In this document: in pieces, positions 48,501-58,600 of the stretch
Layout of the letters: every line of letters starts with the position of its first letter
Numbering within the stretch: position 1 is the first letter of the stretch
NCBI GenBank assembly: GCA_947164965.1
Contig: CAMUYR010000008.1
Coordinates: forward strand, 1 to 64,000
Origin: an uncultured Prevotella sp.
Lineage (GTDB): Bacteria; Bacteroidota; Bacteroidia; Bacteroidales; Bacteroidaceae
DNA: 64,000 nt
Reading direction: 5' to 3'
Translations under genes and position numbers: made by a program
Notes under the pieces: generated by a model
The model's database searches: none
What the model was told of the DNA's origin: nothing
What the model saw: only the letters and a program-made list of their open reading frames with translations

Positions 48501-48573
48501 GGGTATGGGAATCGACAAGGGTGGCTATCCTACCTCTAAGAAAATTGTGTTCGGTTTGAATGTGGAATTCTAA
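45520..48573 (+). CDS. susC: SusC/RagA-type TonB-dependent receptor
   Basis: A 1017-residue outer-membrane importer: signal peptide (1-21, SFAQ), a CarboxypepD-regulatory-like domain (IKGTVIDENGDPVIGATVSD, about 23-98), the TonB box (LDEVVVVGYGVQKKSSVTGA), plug (about 115-225; LYVVDGVRLSDISGIDPS and AAIYGAEAGNGVVLITTKKG), and a barrel ending in VFGLNVEF. SusC proteins draw oligosaccharides into the periplasm together with a SusD lid, encoded next. The glycan is not evident from the sequence. It is first in the locus B operon and lies behind the TTGAAC element. Confidence 0.95.
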   Translation: MKKSSILLMLMALMMSVTSFAQGIKGTVIDENGDPVIGATVSDKSDAKNATITDFDGNFEVKVKVGQTIVVSYIGYETHEVAAKNGMTIQLKPDTKVLDEVVVVGYGVQKKSSVTGAISQVKAEDMENRTIANAQQALQGKTSGVQIIQSSAAPGSSPTVRVRGYSSNVSSEPLYVVDGVRLSDISGIDPSVIASMEILKDAASAAIYGAEAGNGVVLITTKKGKAGQGKITYDFMYTDESLARIPKLLNAEEYIQYMSEGTNPIFSRNYLLKNWDGVTNTAWTDVAFEHGHMQKHALSFTGGNDRGNYYLSLAYLNNNGIVKGDADTYKRLTATINGEYKIKDWLKVGTTNQVEKYDVRQVSSNSEYGSLLTSILMLDPLTADTYSADNLPYHMANALANGKHLLQDGNGNYYGISTFYSGEQYHPMIMRDNGQTKNSGFNINGSIYGDFTPIQGLTVTSRFGYRLAGTRSNTVSQPFYGNAVQSRNYLDYSSSSSTSIYYQWENFANYMRQFGGHTITAMVGMSFQKSSSDGVTGSLTGNGEDALTKNDPLFYYLNYANASATKGVSGELSESTKYSYFGRLSYDFLGRYLLQASLRADAADLSKLSTKTRWGYFPAVSVGWTISEEKFFEPLKKWFDSLKFRASWGQNGSLSALGGYSYSTDMAQGGLYPFSTGINYTQGAAPSTMGNEDLKWETSEQLNFGFDGILFGGRMTFGIDYYTKKTKDLLVWNTTPSLVIGGSTSPINAGNVENKGFEFELGWRDHIGDFSYGIRGNLSTLKNEVTYIDPSLKRVGGTTFHTYTVTYFEQGYPVYYFRGYKFAGVNPETGNPTFEDLNDDGQITTDDMTNIGDAIPSITYGITLTAAYKGFDLTVFGTGSAGNKIYNCINRPDYVQSNRLKEVFYDNRWTVDNPNGTVPKANAADMDKYAVSSAMVYSGNYFKIKQIQLGYSLPKKLISKACLSHARLYVSLDDYFTISSYPGFDPEASANATSGMGIDKGGYPTSKKIVFGLNVEF

Positions 48574-48611
48574 GGGAAGGTAAAAAGGTAAAAAAGTAAA
48601 AAGGTAAAAAA
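48574..48611. repeat. 8-base period repeat between SusC and SusD genes
   Basis: Units of GGTAAAAA, four imperfect copies (AAGGTAAAAAGGTAAAAAAG and so on), make up most of the 45-base gap. They may be remnants of a tandem-repeat insertion. Confidence 0.75.
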
Positions 48612-48618
48612 TACGATT

Positions 48619-50211
48619 ATGAAAAAGAATATATTATATATGGCATTGCTAGCTGTCGGGCTGATGACATTCACTAGTTGTGAAAGCGAACTCGACATCG
48701 AAAAGCACGGCAACTTGGGTAATATGGATTCCTACTATACCAATGACGAGAATACTAACTCGGCTACAGCCTCGTTGTATCTGGAGATGCGCTCGCTGTA
48801 CTATAACTGGTATATGACCAAGAACAGTCTGTCGGACGACGTCTGGGCCGGCGGTGGAGCACGTGGCGACAACGCAGATATGGAGAAACTGAACGAGTAT
48901 ACGTTTGATGCTGACAACGGCATGATCAGTTCGCTCTATTCAGGTCTTTATTCAGTCATCTACAAGGCAAACCTGATTATCGACAAGACGAAGGGAAGCC
49001 TTGAGAATCCCAATGCGGAGAAGACGCCCGTCATGAAGCGTGCCATCAACGAGGCAAAGGTGTTCCGTGCATGGGCACACTTCGAACTCGTTACGCTGTG
49101 GGGAACAGCGCCGGTGGTTGACCACTTGCTAGAACCTGGTGAATACCGTCAGGGCAACAGCACTCCTGAGGCACACTGGGCCCTTATCGAAAGCGACTTG
49201 ACGGAGGCTATCAACAGCGGTACGCTACCTTCGAAGACGAATGCTGATGACCAGGAAACAGGCATCCGCATAACCAAGGAAACTGCTCAGGCCTTCCTGG
49301 CCAAGGCATACCTGTTCCAGGGCAAGAACGCTGAAGCTGCCTCGATGTTCGACAATGTCATCAATTCGGGCAAGTATGCGCTGTTTACGGCCGACGAATA
49401 CTACATGCAGTTCCACGCCCGCTACAACAATAACAGCGAATCGTTGTTCGAACTGCAGAAGCGCTACGACAGCGAGCAGATGTGGAACCAATGTGACTTT
49501 CTGATGTGTATGCAGGGCTGGCGTTCGGACAAGCTGAACTACAGTGGAATTGCTAACGGATTGTTGGCTCAGGGAACGTATGGCTTCCTGAATCCCCGCA
49601 AGTCGCTCTACGACGCCTTTGTGGCCCATGAGGGTGAAGATGGTTACCGACTGTCGGAGAGCGTGCTGACGTACGACCAGTTGCAGGTGATTGGCGTCAC
49701 GGTACAGACGGGCAAGAGCGTCTATGGCTGTGAGGGCTACTTCATGTGGAAAAACCAGGCGCTGGTGGAAGACTGCGTCATGGACTTCTCTGGTCTGCAG
49801 ATTCTGCAGTACACTGACTTGAAGGTGATGCGCTATGCCGAGGTGCTGCTGTTGGCTGCTGAGGCTCACTTGCAGAACGGTAATAGTGCCAAGGCGCTGG
49901 AATACATCAACCAGATTCGTACCCGTGCCAAGGAAAAACTGCTGACAGCTGTGACGATGGACGACATCAAGCAGGAAAAGCGTCTGGAATTGTGTAATGA
50001 GTGCGTGCGCTATCAGGACCTGGTGCGCTGGGGCGATGCATCGTCGGCCATGAGCACCCAGGGCAAGGAGATTCCGTCGTTCACGACCACTGGCGTGGAA
50101 TGGGGCTTCAAGAACGAGAGCTATGGTTTCAAGGACAAAAACATGTTGCTGCCCATTCCTTTGAAGGAGTTAGAAGTTAATCCTAACATGGATAAAAATG
50201 TAGGATGGTAA
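48619..50211 (+). CDS. susD: SusD/RagB-type outer-membrane lipoprotein
   Basis: A 530-residue lipoprotein (signal ending MTFTSC, Cys about 20) with the SusD/RagB features. The N-terminal helical region is NLGNMDSYYTNDENTNSATA. TPR-like helices (INEAKVFRAWAHFELVTLWG, KAYLFQGKNAEAASMFDNVI) follow, and near the C-terminus KVMRYAEVLLLAAEAHLQNG and YINQIRTRAKEKL, then QEKRLELCNECVRYQDLVRW. It forms the glycan-binding lid over SusC. It lies 45 bases after SusC, a gap filled by a short repeat. Confidence 0.95.
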   Translation: MKKNILYMALLAVGLMTFTSCESELDIEKHGNLGNMDSYYTNDENTNSATASLYLEMRSLYYNWYMTKNSLSDDVWAGGGARGDNADMEKLNEYTFDADNGMISSLYSGLYSVIYKANLIIDKTKGSLENPNAEKTPVMKRAINEAKVFRAWAHFELVTLWGTAPVVDHLLEPGEYRQGNSTPEAHWALIESDLTEAINSGTLPSKTNADDQETGIRITKETAQAFLAKAYLFQGKNAEAASMFDNVINSGKYALFTADEYYMQFHARYNNNSESLFELQKRYDSEQMWNQCDFLMCMQGWRSDKLNYSGIANGLLAQGTYGFLNPRKSLYDAFVAHEGEDGYRLSESVLTYDQLQVIGVTVQTGKSVYGCEGYFMWKNQALVEDCVMDFSGLQILQYTDLKVMRYAEVLLLAAEAHLQNGNSAKALEYINQIRTRAKEKLLTAVTMDDIKQEKRLELCNECVRYQDLVRWGDASSAMSTQGKEIPSFTTTGVEWGFKNESYGFKDKNMLLPIPLKELEVNPNMDKNVGW

Positions 50212-50214
50212 GAG

Positions 50215-50240
50215 AAGTGAAAAGTGAAAAATGAAAAAGG
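50215..50240. repeat. 7-8 base period repeat between SusD and the esterase lipoprotein gene
   Basis: AAGTGAAAAGTGAAAAATGA continuing AAAAGG: about three imperfect GTGAAAA units. The similar tract AGTGAAAAATGAAAAGGGAA occurs inside the amylase gene at 60041. Confidence 0.7.
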
Positions 50241-50248
50241 ATATAATT

Positions 50249-51874
50249 ATGAAACAGATTAGATATATTTTGATGTTGCTGGTGATGATAGGTTTTACAG
50301 CCTGCGACAGCGACTCCATCGATGGTCTTAGCGGAAAGTACAACGACATCACTTTCTTCGATTTCTCGAATGTCACTGTACAGCCCACCGAGAAGCTGGG
50401 TAAGGGCGTCAAGGCCCTAAACACCACCTTTAGCGATGCCAGCGGCAACATGACGCTGCGCTTCGGCAGCAAGGAGTGGGTTCTGGGCGAGGGCACCTAT
50501 GCACTGGTTCCTGACGTGAGCACTGCCGGCACCTATTCTGGCACCATCAACGGCTCTGCCATCAGCAGCGGTAACATAGACGTAAGCTTGGTGGGCGAGA
50601 CATACTTTGTCAATGGCTTGGTAAAGACTGCCGACGGCAAGGAGTACAAAGCTTATTACAAGGGTCCCATGAGTTTCATTATCGGTGAGGACGACCCGGA
50701 GCCCAGTGGCTACACGTTGAGTATTCAGACCAGTACCGTCGAAATTATGGACTGGACCACATGGCAGACTACGTCGTATCCCGATGTGACCAAGTACTCT
50801 ATCACGATTTGTGATCCTAATGGTGCACAGGTGGCTTACTTCGATGTGATCAACGGCAACGACAAGACTGCCAATCAACTCACGGGTACTTATACCATCG
50901 TAGGCGATGCTCACGAGGCCATGCAAATCAGCGCAGGCTACTCATTACCCGACTACGGAATGGCCGGTGGTACAGCTTATCTTGACGATGCAGGTAAGAT
51001 GCAGTATCTGACTGGTGGAACCGTGGAGATTACTACGGCAACAGGTATCGATGGAAGTACACTCTACTCGTTCAAGGGCACTAGTCTTAACACCATCGAT
51101 ATTACCGGCGCAACTGGCAGCGGTTCATTCAACATCATGTTCGTATCTGTCCTTGAGGTTAAGGGTTCTGTTTACCGCGATATCACTATCGACAGTCAGA
51201 TTCTTGGCACACAGATGAAGTACTCTGTTTATCTGCCAGAAGGTTACGATGGTCAGACCACTCTGCCCGTGCTATACATGCTACACGGCTATGGCGACGA
51301 TCAGAACTCATGGCTCGACAAGGGTAACCTTGCTGCACTGACCAGTGCTGCTATCGATGGTGGCGAAGTAGGAAAAATGGTAGTTGTTACGCCTGATGCA
51401 CAACAAACCTTCTACTGCAACGGTGTCCAGAACGGTATGGCTTACGAGGACTATTTCTTCCAGGAGCTGGTTCCTACCATCGAGGGCATGTTCAACGTTG
51501 GTAAGGACAAGTCGAAGCGCGCCATCGGCGGTTTGTCGATGGGTGGCTACGGCACGCTCTACTATGCCGTACAGCACTACGACATGTTCTGCTGTGCTTA
51601 TGCTATGAGTCCAGCCTGCTACATCGAAGGTCTGCCCAACCTCTTCGAGCTCTATCCCAATGCGCCTGACAAGGCTGCCCTGCCCGAACTGACCATCGAG
51701 GTAGGAACAGAGGACGAGACGGTTTACGGTATGTGTCCTTATCTTGCTGCTTATATCAGCGGCTCAGGCGTTACCAACTTCGAATATATCGAGCGTTCCG
51801 GCGTACACGATTGGGCATTCTGGAAGGGTTGTTATCCGAAATTTTTGACAAAACTTGGTCAATATTTCAAATAA
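50249..51874 (+). CDS. Surface lipoprotein with C-terminal CE1-type esterase domain (SusE position)
   Basis: A 541-residue lipoprotein (signal ending IGFTAC, Cys about 18-19). The N-terminal 330 residues hold beta domains like the glycan-binding SusE/F proteins that usually occupy this place in a PUL. The C-terminal 210 residues are an alpha/beta hydrolase: YSVYLPEGYDGQTTLPVLYM, LHGYGDDQNSWLD, nucleophile Ser in GGLSMGGYGTLYY (about 429) and the likely catalytic His in RSGVHDWAFWKG (about 521). Ester removal at the cell surface next to SusCD is a sensible role; the ester is unknown. ATG 50231 is a possible alternative start; I prefer 50249. Confidence 0.85.
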   Translation: MKQIRYILMLLVMIGFTACDSDSIDGLSGKYNDITFFDFSNVTVQPTEKLGKGVKALNTTFSDASGNMTLRFGSKEWVLGEGTYALVPDVSTAGTYSGTINGSAISSGNIDVSLVGETYFVNGLVKTADGKEYKAYYKGPMSFIIGEDDPEPSGYTLSIQTSTVEIMDWTTWQTTSYPDVTKYSITICDPNGAQVAYFDVINGNDKTANQLTGTYTIVGDAHEAMQISAGYSLPDYGMAGGTAYLDDAGKMQYLTGGTVEITTATGIDGSTLYSFKGTSLNTIDITGATGSGSFNIMFVSVLEVKGSVYRDITIDSQILGTQMKYSVYLPEGYDGQTTLPVLYMLHGYGDDQNSWLDKGNLAALTSAAIDGGEVGKMVVVTPDAQQTFYCNGVQNGMAYEDYFFQELVPTIEGMFNVGKDKSKRAIGGLSMGGYGTLYYAVQHYDMFCCAYAMSPACYIEGLPNLFELYPNAPDKAALPELTIEVGTEDETVYGMCPYLAAYISGSGVTNFEYIERSGVHDWAFWKGCYPKFLTKLGQYFK

Positions 51875-51879
51875 TTTTG

Positions 51880-51887
51880 TATATTTG
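51880..51887 (+). promoter_or_regulatory. -7 promoter box TATATTTG before the second esterase gene
   Basis: TATATTTG plus CA lies 26 bases before the ATG at 51913, with a TTGG at 51855-51858 as a weak -33. It could give the esterase and GH3 genes a separate transcript. Confidence 0.5.
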
Positions 51888-51900
51888 CAGCATCTAATAA

Positions 51901-53133
<1,233 letters not shown>

Positions 53134-53141
53134 AAAGCATT

Positions 53142-55502
53142 ATGAAAAAATCCGTTATTTTTGCCCTCGGTATGGCTGCCCTTATGGTGGGTTGTACATC
53201 TGCCGACAAAGTGACTAAGAACACGATCAATCAGAAAGAAACTATGGCAAAGATGTCTCTTGAGGACAAAGCCCATTTCGTGATTGGTACAGGTATGGCC
53301 GGATTCTCTGGAGACGACGCCGTGATAGGTGCCACCAAGAGTCTTGTGCCTGGTGCTGCTGGTACTACCTATCCGCTTGATTCGCTGGGTATTCCTGCTG
53401 TGGTATTGGCTGACGGTCCTGCCGGACTGCGTATTGACGCTACTCGTGAAGGCGACTCTGCCACTTATTATTGCACCCACTTCCCCATTGGTACGTTGCT
53501 GGCTTCTACTTGGAACACCAAATTAGTAGAAGAGGTAGGCCAGGCAATCGGTGAAGAAGTGAAAGAGTATGGTGCCGACGTTCTGCTGGCTCCAGCTCTG
53601 AATATTATGCGTAACCCTCTTTGTGGTCGTAACTTTGAGTATTATTCTGAAGATCCCGTTGTGGCTGGTAAAACTGCAGCTGCCTATATTATTGGCGTAC
53701 AGAAGAATGATGTGGGTACGAGCATCAAGCACTTTGCTGCCAACAACCAGGAGACAAACCGCATGAATACTGATGCACACATCTCTCAGCGTGCCCTGCG
53801 TGAAATCTATCTGAAGGGTTTTGAGATTGCAATCAAGGAGGCTAAGCCTTGGACAGTGATGACTTCTTATAACTACATTAATGGTATTTATTCCTCTGAG
53901 AGCAAAGACCTCGTGACTACAATCCTGCGCGATGAGTGGGGCTACGAGGGAACGGTGATGACCGACTGGTTTGGTGGTAAGGACGGTGCCAAGCAGATGT
54001 GGGCTGGTAACGATATGTTGCAACCAGGTAAGAAGGAACAGTTTGACAGCATCGTAGCTGGCGTAAAGAGTGGCAAGCTGGACGAGGCTGATCTCGATCG
54101 TTGTGTTCAGCGCATCCTGAACCTCGTAGAGAAGAGTCCCCGCTATCAGGGTTATCAGTTCTCAAACAAGCCCGACCTCAAGGCTCATGCGGCTGTGACT
54201 CGTCAGTCGGCTGCCGAGGGTATGGTATTGATGAAGAACAATGCGGTTCTGCCTCTGAAGGAGAGTGTCAAGAACGTTGCCCTTTATGGTAACACCTCTT
54301 ATGATTTTATAGCTGGTGGTACTGGTTCTGGTAACGTAAACCATGCTTATGTAGTATCTCTGGTTGATGGTCTGAAGAATGGTGGCTATACTATCTCTGA
54401 CGAGATGAAGACTGCTTACGAAACCTATATTGCTGACTGCAAGAAGAAGGCTGAGGCCGAACTTGAAGAGATGGCCAAGAAAGATCCTAAGGTAGGTCAG
54501 CTTGCTAAGTTCCTGCCAGGTACACTGCCCGCAGAAAAGCAGTTCTCAGCTGATGAACTAGCAGCTCAGGCAGCTCAGGCTGATGTTGCTGTCATCACTA
54601 TCGGCCGAATCTCTGGTGAGTTCCTTGATAGAAAGGTAGCTGATTTCAACCTTAACGATTCAGAGAAGAAACTGATTCAGCAAGTTTGTGACGTCTATCA
54701 TAAGGCAGGCAAGCAGGTGGTTGTGTTGCTGAACATTGGTGGCGTTATTGAAACGGCTTCTTGGAAGGATATGCCTGATGCTATTCTCTGCGCATGGCAG
54801 GCAGGTCAGGAAGGCGGTAATAGTGTTGTTGATGTACTTAGCGGTAAGCAGTCGCCCTCTGGTAAGTTCACGATGACATGGCCTGTGAAGTTTACAGACG
54901 CCTATTCCTCTAAGAATTTCCCCATCGATCAAGATCCTCGTATCGATATGATGAATCAAGGTCAGAAAGGTAACGTGAAGAACGTTGACTATACCGACTA
55001 TGAGGAGGATGTTTATGTGGGCTATCGCTACTTCGACTCGTTCAATGTTCCAGTTAGCTATCCGTTCGGTTTTGGCCTGAGCTATACCACCTTTGAGTAT
55101 AGTGATGCCAAGATAGCCCAGAAGAACGACATCTACGACATCACGGTAACAGTTAAGAATACAGGAAAGTTCGAGGGCAAGGAGGTTGTGGAGCTATATA
55201 TCTCTGCTCCTGACAACAAGGCAGCCAATAAGCCAGCCAAAGAACTGAAGGCTTATGCAAAGACTAAACTGTTGAAACCAGGCGAGAGCGAGACTCTCAC
55301 TCTAAGCATTACTGCTCCTGAATTGGCTTCGTTCGATGAGGCCGCATCTGCATGGGTAGTTGCTGAGGGTGAATATCAGTTCCTCATTGGTGCATCCTCA
55401 CAGGATATCAAGGCAACCCTCACAGCCAAAGCTAAGTCCTTCCAGACAAAGACCAATAACGTGATGAAGCCCCAGGTTCAAATGAATCTTCTGAAGCGAT
55501 AA
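53142..55502 (+). CDS. GH3 beta-glycosidase lipoprotein (locus B)
   Basis: A 786-residue GH3 enzyme exported with a lipoprotein signal (ALMVGC, Cys18). N-barrel (about 30-340) with KHFAANNQETNRMNTDAHIS and the nucleophile Asp275 in TVMTDWFGGKD; C-domain (about 355-600); fibronectin-III-like domain (about 680-770). It resembles the locus A GH3 along its length but lacks that protein's insertion near residue 361 and has a lipidated anchor instead of a plain signal peptide. Activity (beta-glucosidase, beta-xylosidase or similar) is not decided. ATG 53142 is preferred; the longer frame starts inside the esterase gene. A terminator follows. Confidence 0.93.
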   Translation: MKKSVIFALGMAALMVGCTSADKVTKNTINQKETMAKMSLEDKAHFVIGTGMAGFSGDDAVIGATKSLVPGAAGTTYPLDSLGIPAVVLADGPAGLRIDATREGDSATYYCTHFPIGTLLASTWNTKLVEEVGQAIGEEVKEYGADVLLAPALNIMRNPLCGRNFEYYSEDPVVAGKTAAAYIIGVQKNDVGTSIKHFAANNQETNRMNTDAHISQRALREIYLKGFEIAIKEAKPWTVMTSYNYINGIYSSESKDLVTTILRDEWGYEGTVMTDWFGGKDGAKQMWAGNDMLQPGKKEQFDSIVAGVKSGKLDEADLDRCVQRILNLVEKSPRYQGYQFSNKPDLKAHAAVTRQSAAEGMVLMKNNAVLPLKESVKNVALYGNTSYDFIAGGTGSGNVNHAYVVSLVDGLKNGGYTISDEMKTAYETYIADCKKKAEAELEEMAKKDPKVGQLAKFLPGTLPAEKQFSADELAAQAAQADVAVITIGRISGEFLDRKVADFNLNDSEKKLIQQVCDVYHKAGKQVVVLLNIGGVIETASWKDMPDAILCAWQAGQEGGNSVVDVLSGKQSPSGKFTMTWPVKFTDAYSSKNFPIDQDPRIDMMNQGQKGNVKNVDYTDYEEDVYVGYRYFDSFNVPVSYPFGFGLSYTTFEYSDAKIAQKNDIYDITVTVKNTGKFEGKEVVELYISAPDNKAANKPAKELKAYAKTKLLKPGESETLTLSITAPELASFDEAASAWVVAEGEYQFLIGASSQDIKATLTAKAKSFQTKTNNVMKPQVQMNLLKR

Positions 55503-55520
55503 TCACTATCGGATAAAAGA

Positions 55521-55571
55521 AATGTACGGAGATGTACACAAAGAACTTAGTGTACTCTCTGTACATTTTTT
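55521..55571 (+). terminator. Terminator of the locus B operon
   Basis: AATGTAC-TGTACAC (55521-55539) pairs with GTGTAC-GTACATT (55550-55567) with a small bulge, and TTTTTTT follows at about 55565-55571. Confidence 0.75.
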
Positions 55572-55604
55572 TGCCTTATCATCTTCCTTTTCCAATTTAT
55601 TTAT

Positions 55605-55612
55605 TATCTTTG
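55605..55612 (+). promoter_or_regulatory. -7 promoter box TATCTTTG of the HTCS gene, leaderless type
   Basis: TATCTTTG plus CAGC is followed directly by the ATG at 55617, five bases after the box. Transcription should start at the start codon. No clear -33 TTTG. Confidence 0.7.
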
Positions 55613-55616
55613 CAGC

Positions 55617-58600
55617 ATGATTACAAATAAAGCTAAAAACCTCATTCTTTGGACTTTGGTGGCTCTGTTTCTGGCCGCCTGTACAAATGACAATCCCACT
55701 GATGGTGATCGTGATAAAGATGAGGAATATGGAATGGTCGTGGCTCAGGAACTCTCTAACAGCCGCGTGCAAGATATAGCGGAGGATGCCACTGGTCAAC
55801 TTTGGATAGCAACTTTCCGTGGCCTCAATCGATATGATGGACACGAATATCACCAATACTTCTGTACCGAAGACTCGCTGGGGCTGCCAGATAATAACGT
55901 GCAAAGCCTGCTCTGTGACAAACGTGGGCGTTTGTGGGTGGCTACTGTGAATGGTGTCTGCCGGTATACACGTAAAGACTGTTTTACGCGCATCCCTATG
56001 CAGACCGGTAATCGCAATGCCCGAAAACTGCTTCAGGATTCGAAAGGACGCGTCTTTGTTTATAATGGCATGGAAGTCTTGCTCTACGACGAGCTGCACA
56101 ATATCTTCTTGCCCCGAATCAAGAGACCTATGACCAATCAGGCATGGGGAGACTTCTTCATCGACTCTGCTGACGATATTCTGCTCGTAGGACCAGACAA
56201 TCTAATCATCTATGGAGGCGATGACTTTAAACTGCGTATCGTGCAGAAACATACCGAGGGAACTGGCTTTTACTATTTTGAAATGTTGGAAAACGGGTTG
56301 TTGCTTTCCTCTGGCAACGGTACGTTGCTTATCTTTGATACTAAGGCCCGTAAGCAAGTACCCCTTAGTCCAGAAATGGAATACAGACTACTGGCTCACG
56401 GCAGCGTAGTACAAGCGGCCTGTCTGCTTGACAACAACACCATCTTGCTCAGCACTTCGAAAAACGGACTCTTTGAACTGAACCTGTTGGCACATTCGCT
56501 CGTGGGCGAAGGGGATGCTGACTTTACCATCCCTGTGCCCGACGCCTATGTTACCCAGATATTCCAGGACTCACGTCATAATATCTGGCTTGGTACTTAC
56601 GATAAGGGACTTTTTGCCGACTATTATTATAAGGAGAAATTTGGTGGCAGCGACAGCTACATCAATCGCGTAATAGATAATTCGTCAGTTCTTGCAGTAG
56701 CTGTGGACAAGCAGGAGAACCTCTGGGTGTCGACACTTTTGAAGGGTGTCTTTGTCTATCAAACCACCACTCAGAAAGCCGAGCAAATAGTCATAGAAGG
56801 ACTTCCCGCTGGTGAAACGAAAAATGCTGTAAATCACATCTTCTGTGACCGTGATGGTATGTTGTGGCTTTCCACTACGAACATCGTCATGAAATGCCGT
56901 TATGATGGTCAACGTCTTCATATCCTTGGTCAGTGGCCTGTTCCTATGGCTATGGACTTCGAACAGACTGATGACGGCACCGTTTGGGTATCCTCTAGTA
57001 CTACCTATATTTTTGGCTTCCATCCAGATAGCAGTGAGCCAGAGGCTAAACAGACTTTTAATGTTGATTACACCTTCATACCCTCGTTGTTAAAGCTCAA
57101 TGACGGCATGATGCTTATCTCTGCCTTCTATCAGAAAATCATGAGTATGAATCCCCAGACGGGTAAGCTGACCCAGCTTGAAATACCAGATATGCAGAAG
57201 TGTATCCGTAGAAGCGTATTTATTCCCACTGACATGCTTCAAGACAAGAATGGCAATGTATGGATAGGTACTGTGAGCAACGGTCTGCTTCGTTATAATC
57301 CCAAGATGAATACCATGACACGTATTGCAGGTCTGTCGTGCTCCGATGTGGCTAGTATTGAAGAAGGCCATCAGGGCAATCTTTGGATCAGTACGATGAA
57401 AGGCCTGAACCGACTGGACATTAAGACTGGACGCATTACCTCGCTCTATAAGGCCGACGGCCTGGCTGGTGACGAGTTTACAGACCGCGCCTCTTGTCGG
57501 TTGCCTAACGGCAGTCTCGTATTTGGCGGCACTGATGGCATCACGATGTTTAATCCTGCCGACATCGACACGCTCCGCAAGATACCTTTGCGTTTCTGTC
57601 ACCTGAAGATCCATAACCAACTGGTGCGCCCCTCCCAAAACGGTTCCATCGATGCCATGCTCGACAGCTGTGATGTGGTCCGCCTGCGTCACGACCAAAA
57701 CAGCTTCTCTATCTCCTTCACTGCCCTTGACTTCGGAGAATATGAGCGTGTACATTATTACTATAAACTCGACGGTTTCGACAATGAGTGGATTGATGCA
57801 GGAAGTAGTCATAGCGCCAGTTATGCTAATTTGCCGGCAGGTCATTATACTTTTCATGTCCGTACTACCGACAGTGCCAGCGATATGGATAATAGCGACG
57901 AGCGCACCATCAGCATTGTGGTGGAAACGTCGCCGGCGTTCTCATGGTGGGCTTGGCTCATCTACGTCGTATTGGGTAGTCTACTGGCATGGTATCTCTA
58001 TCGCAATGCCAAACACGTTGTTAAGGCTCGCAGGGCAGCTCGTCAGGCACAGATGGAGAAGGAACAAGAAAAGCGGGTCAATGCGATGAACATGAGTTTC
58101 TTTGCCAATATTGCCCATGAGTTCCGCACACCTCTTACGATGATTGCCGGTCCTGTTGGCCAATTGGCTAAGAACGCCTCGCTTGATGGTGAGGAGCGCG
58201 GTCTGCTCAGTATCGCCCAACGAAGTATACAACGTATGTTCAAGCTTGTCAACCAGCTTATGGACTTTAATAAACTGGAGAATGACACGTTACGACTGTG
58301 CGTAGAGGAGATTGATGTCGTGGAGGCTATGAACAACATCTGTGACACCTTTGAATTCAACGTGAAGGAGAAAGGACTGACCCTTAACAGATATGGTTTG
58401 GAAGATGAGTTGAGGGCATGGACCGACGGGGATAAACTGGAAAAGATAGTTTCGAACCTATTGTCAAATGCTCTGAAGTTTACGCCTAGCGGTGGACATA
58501 TTGACGTCACTCTTGACATAGTTGACGATAAGGTGAAGGTAACTATTGCAGATACAGGGAAAGGTATCCCTGAGGAACAGAAGGAAAATATCTTTAAGCG

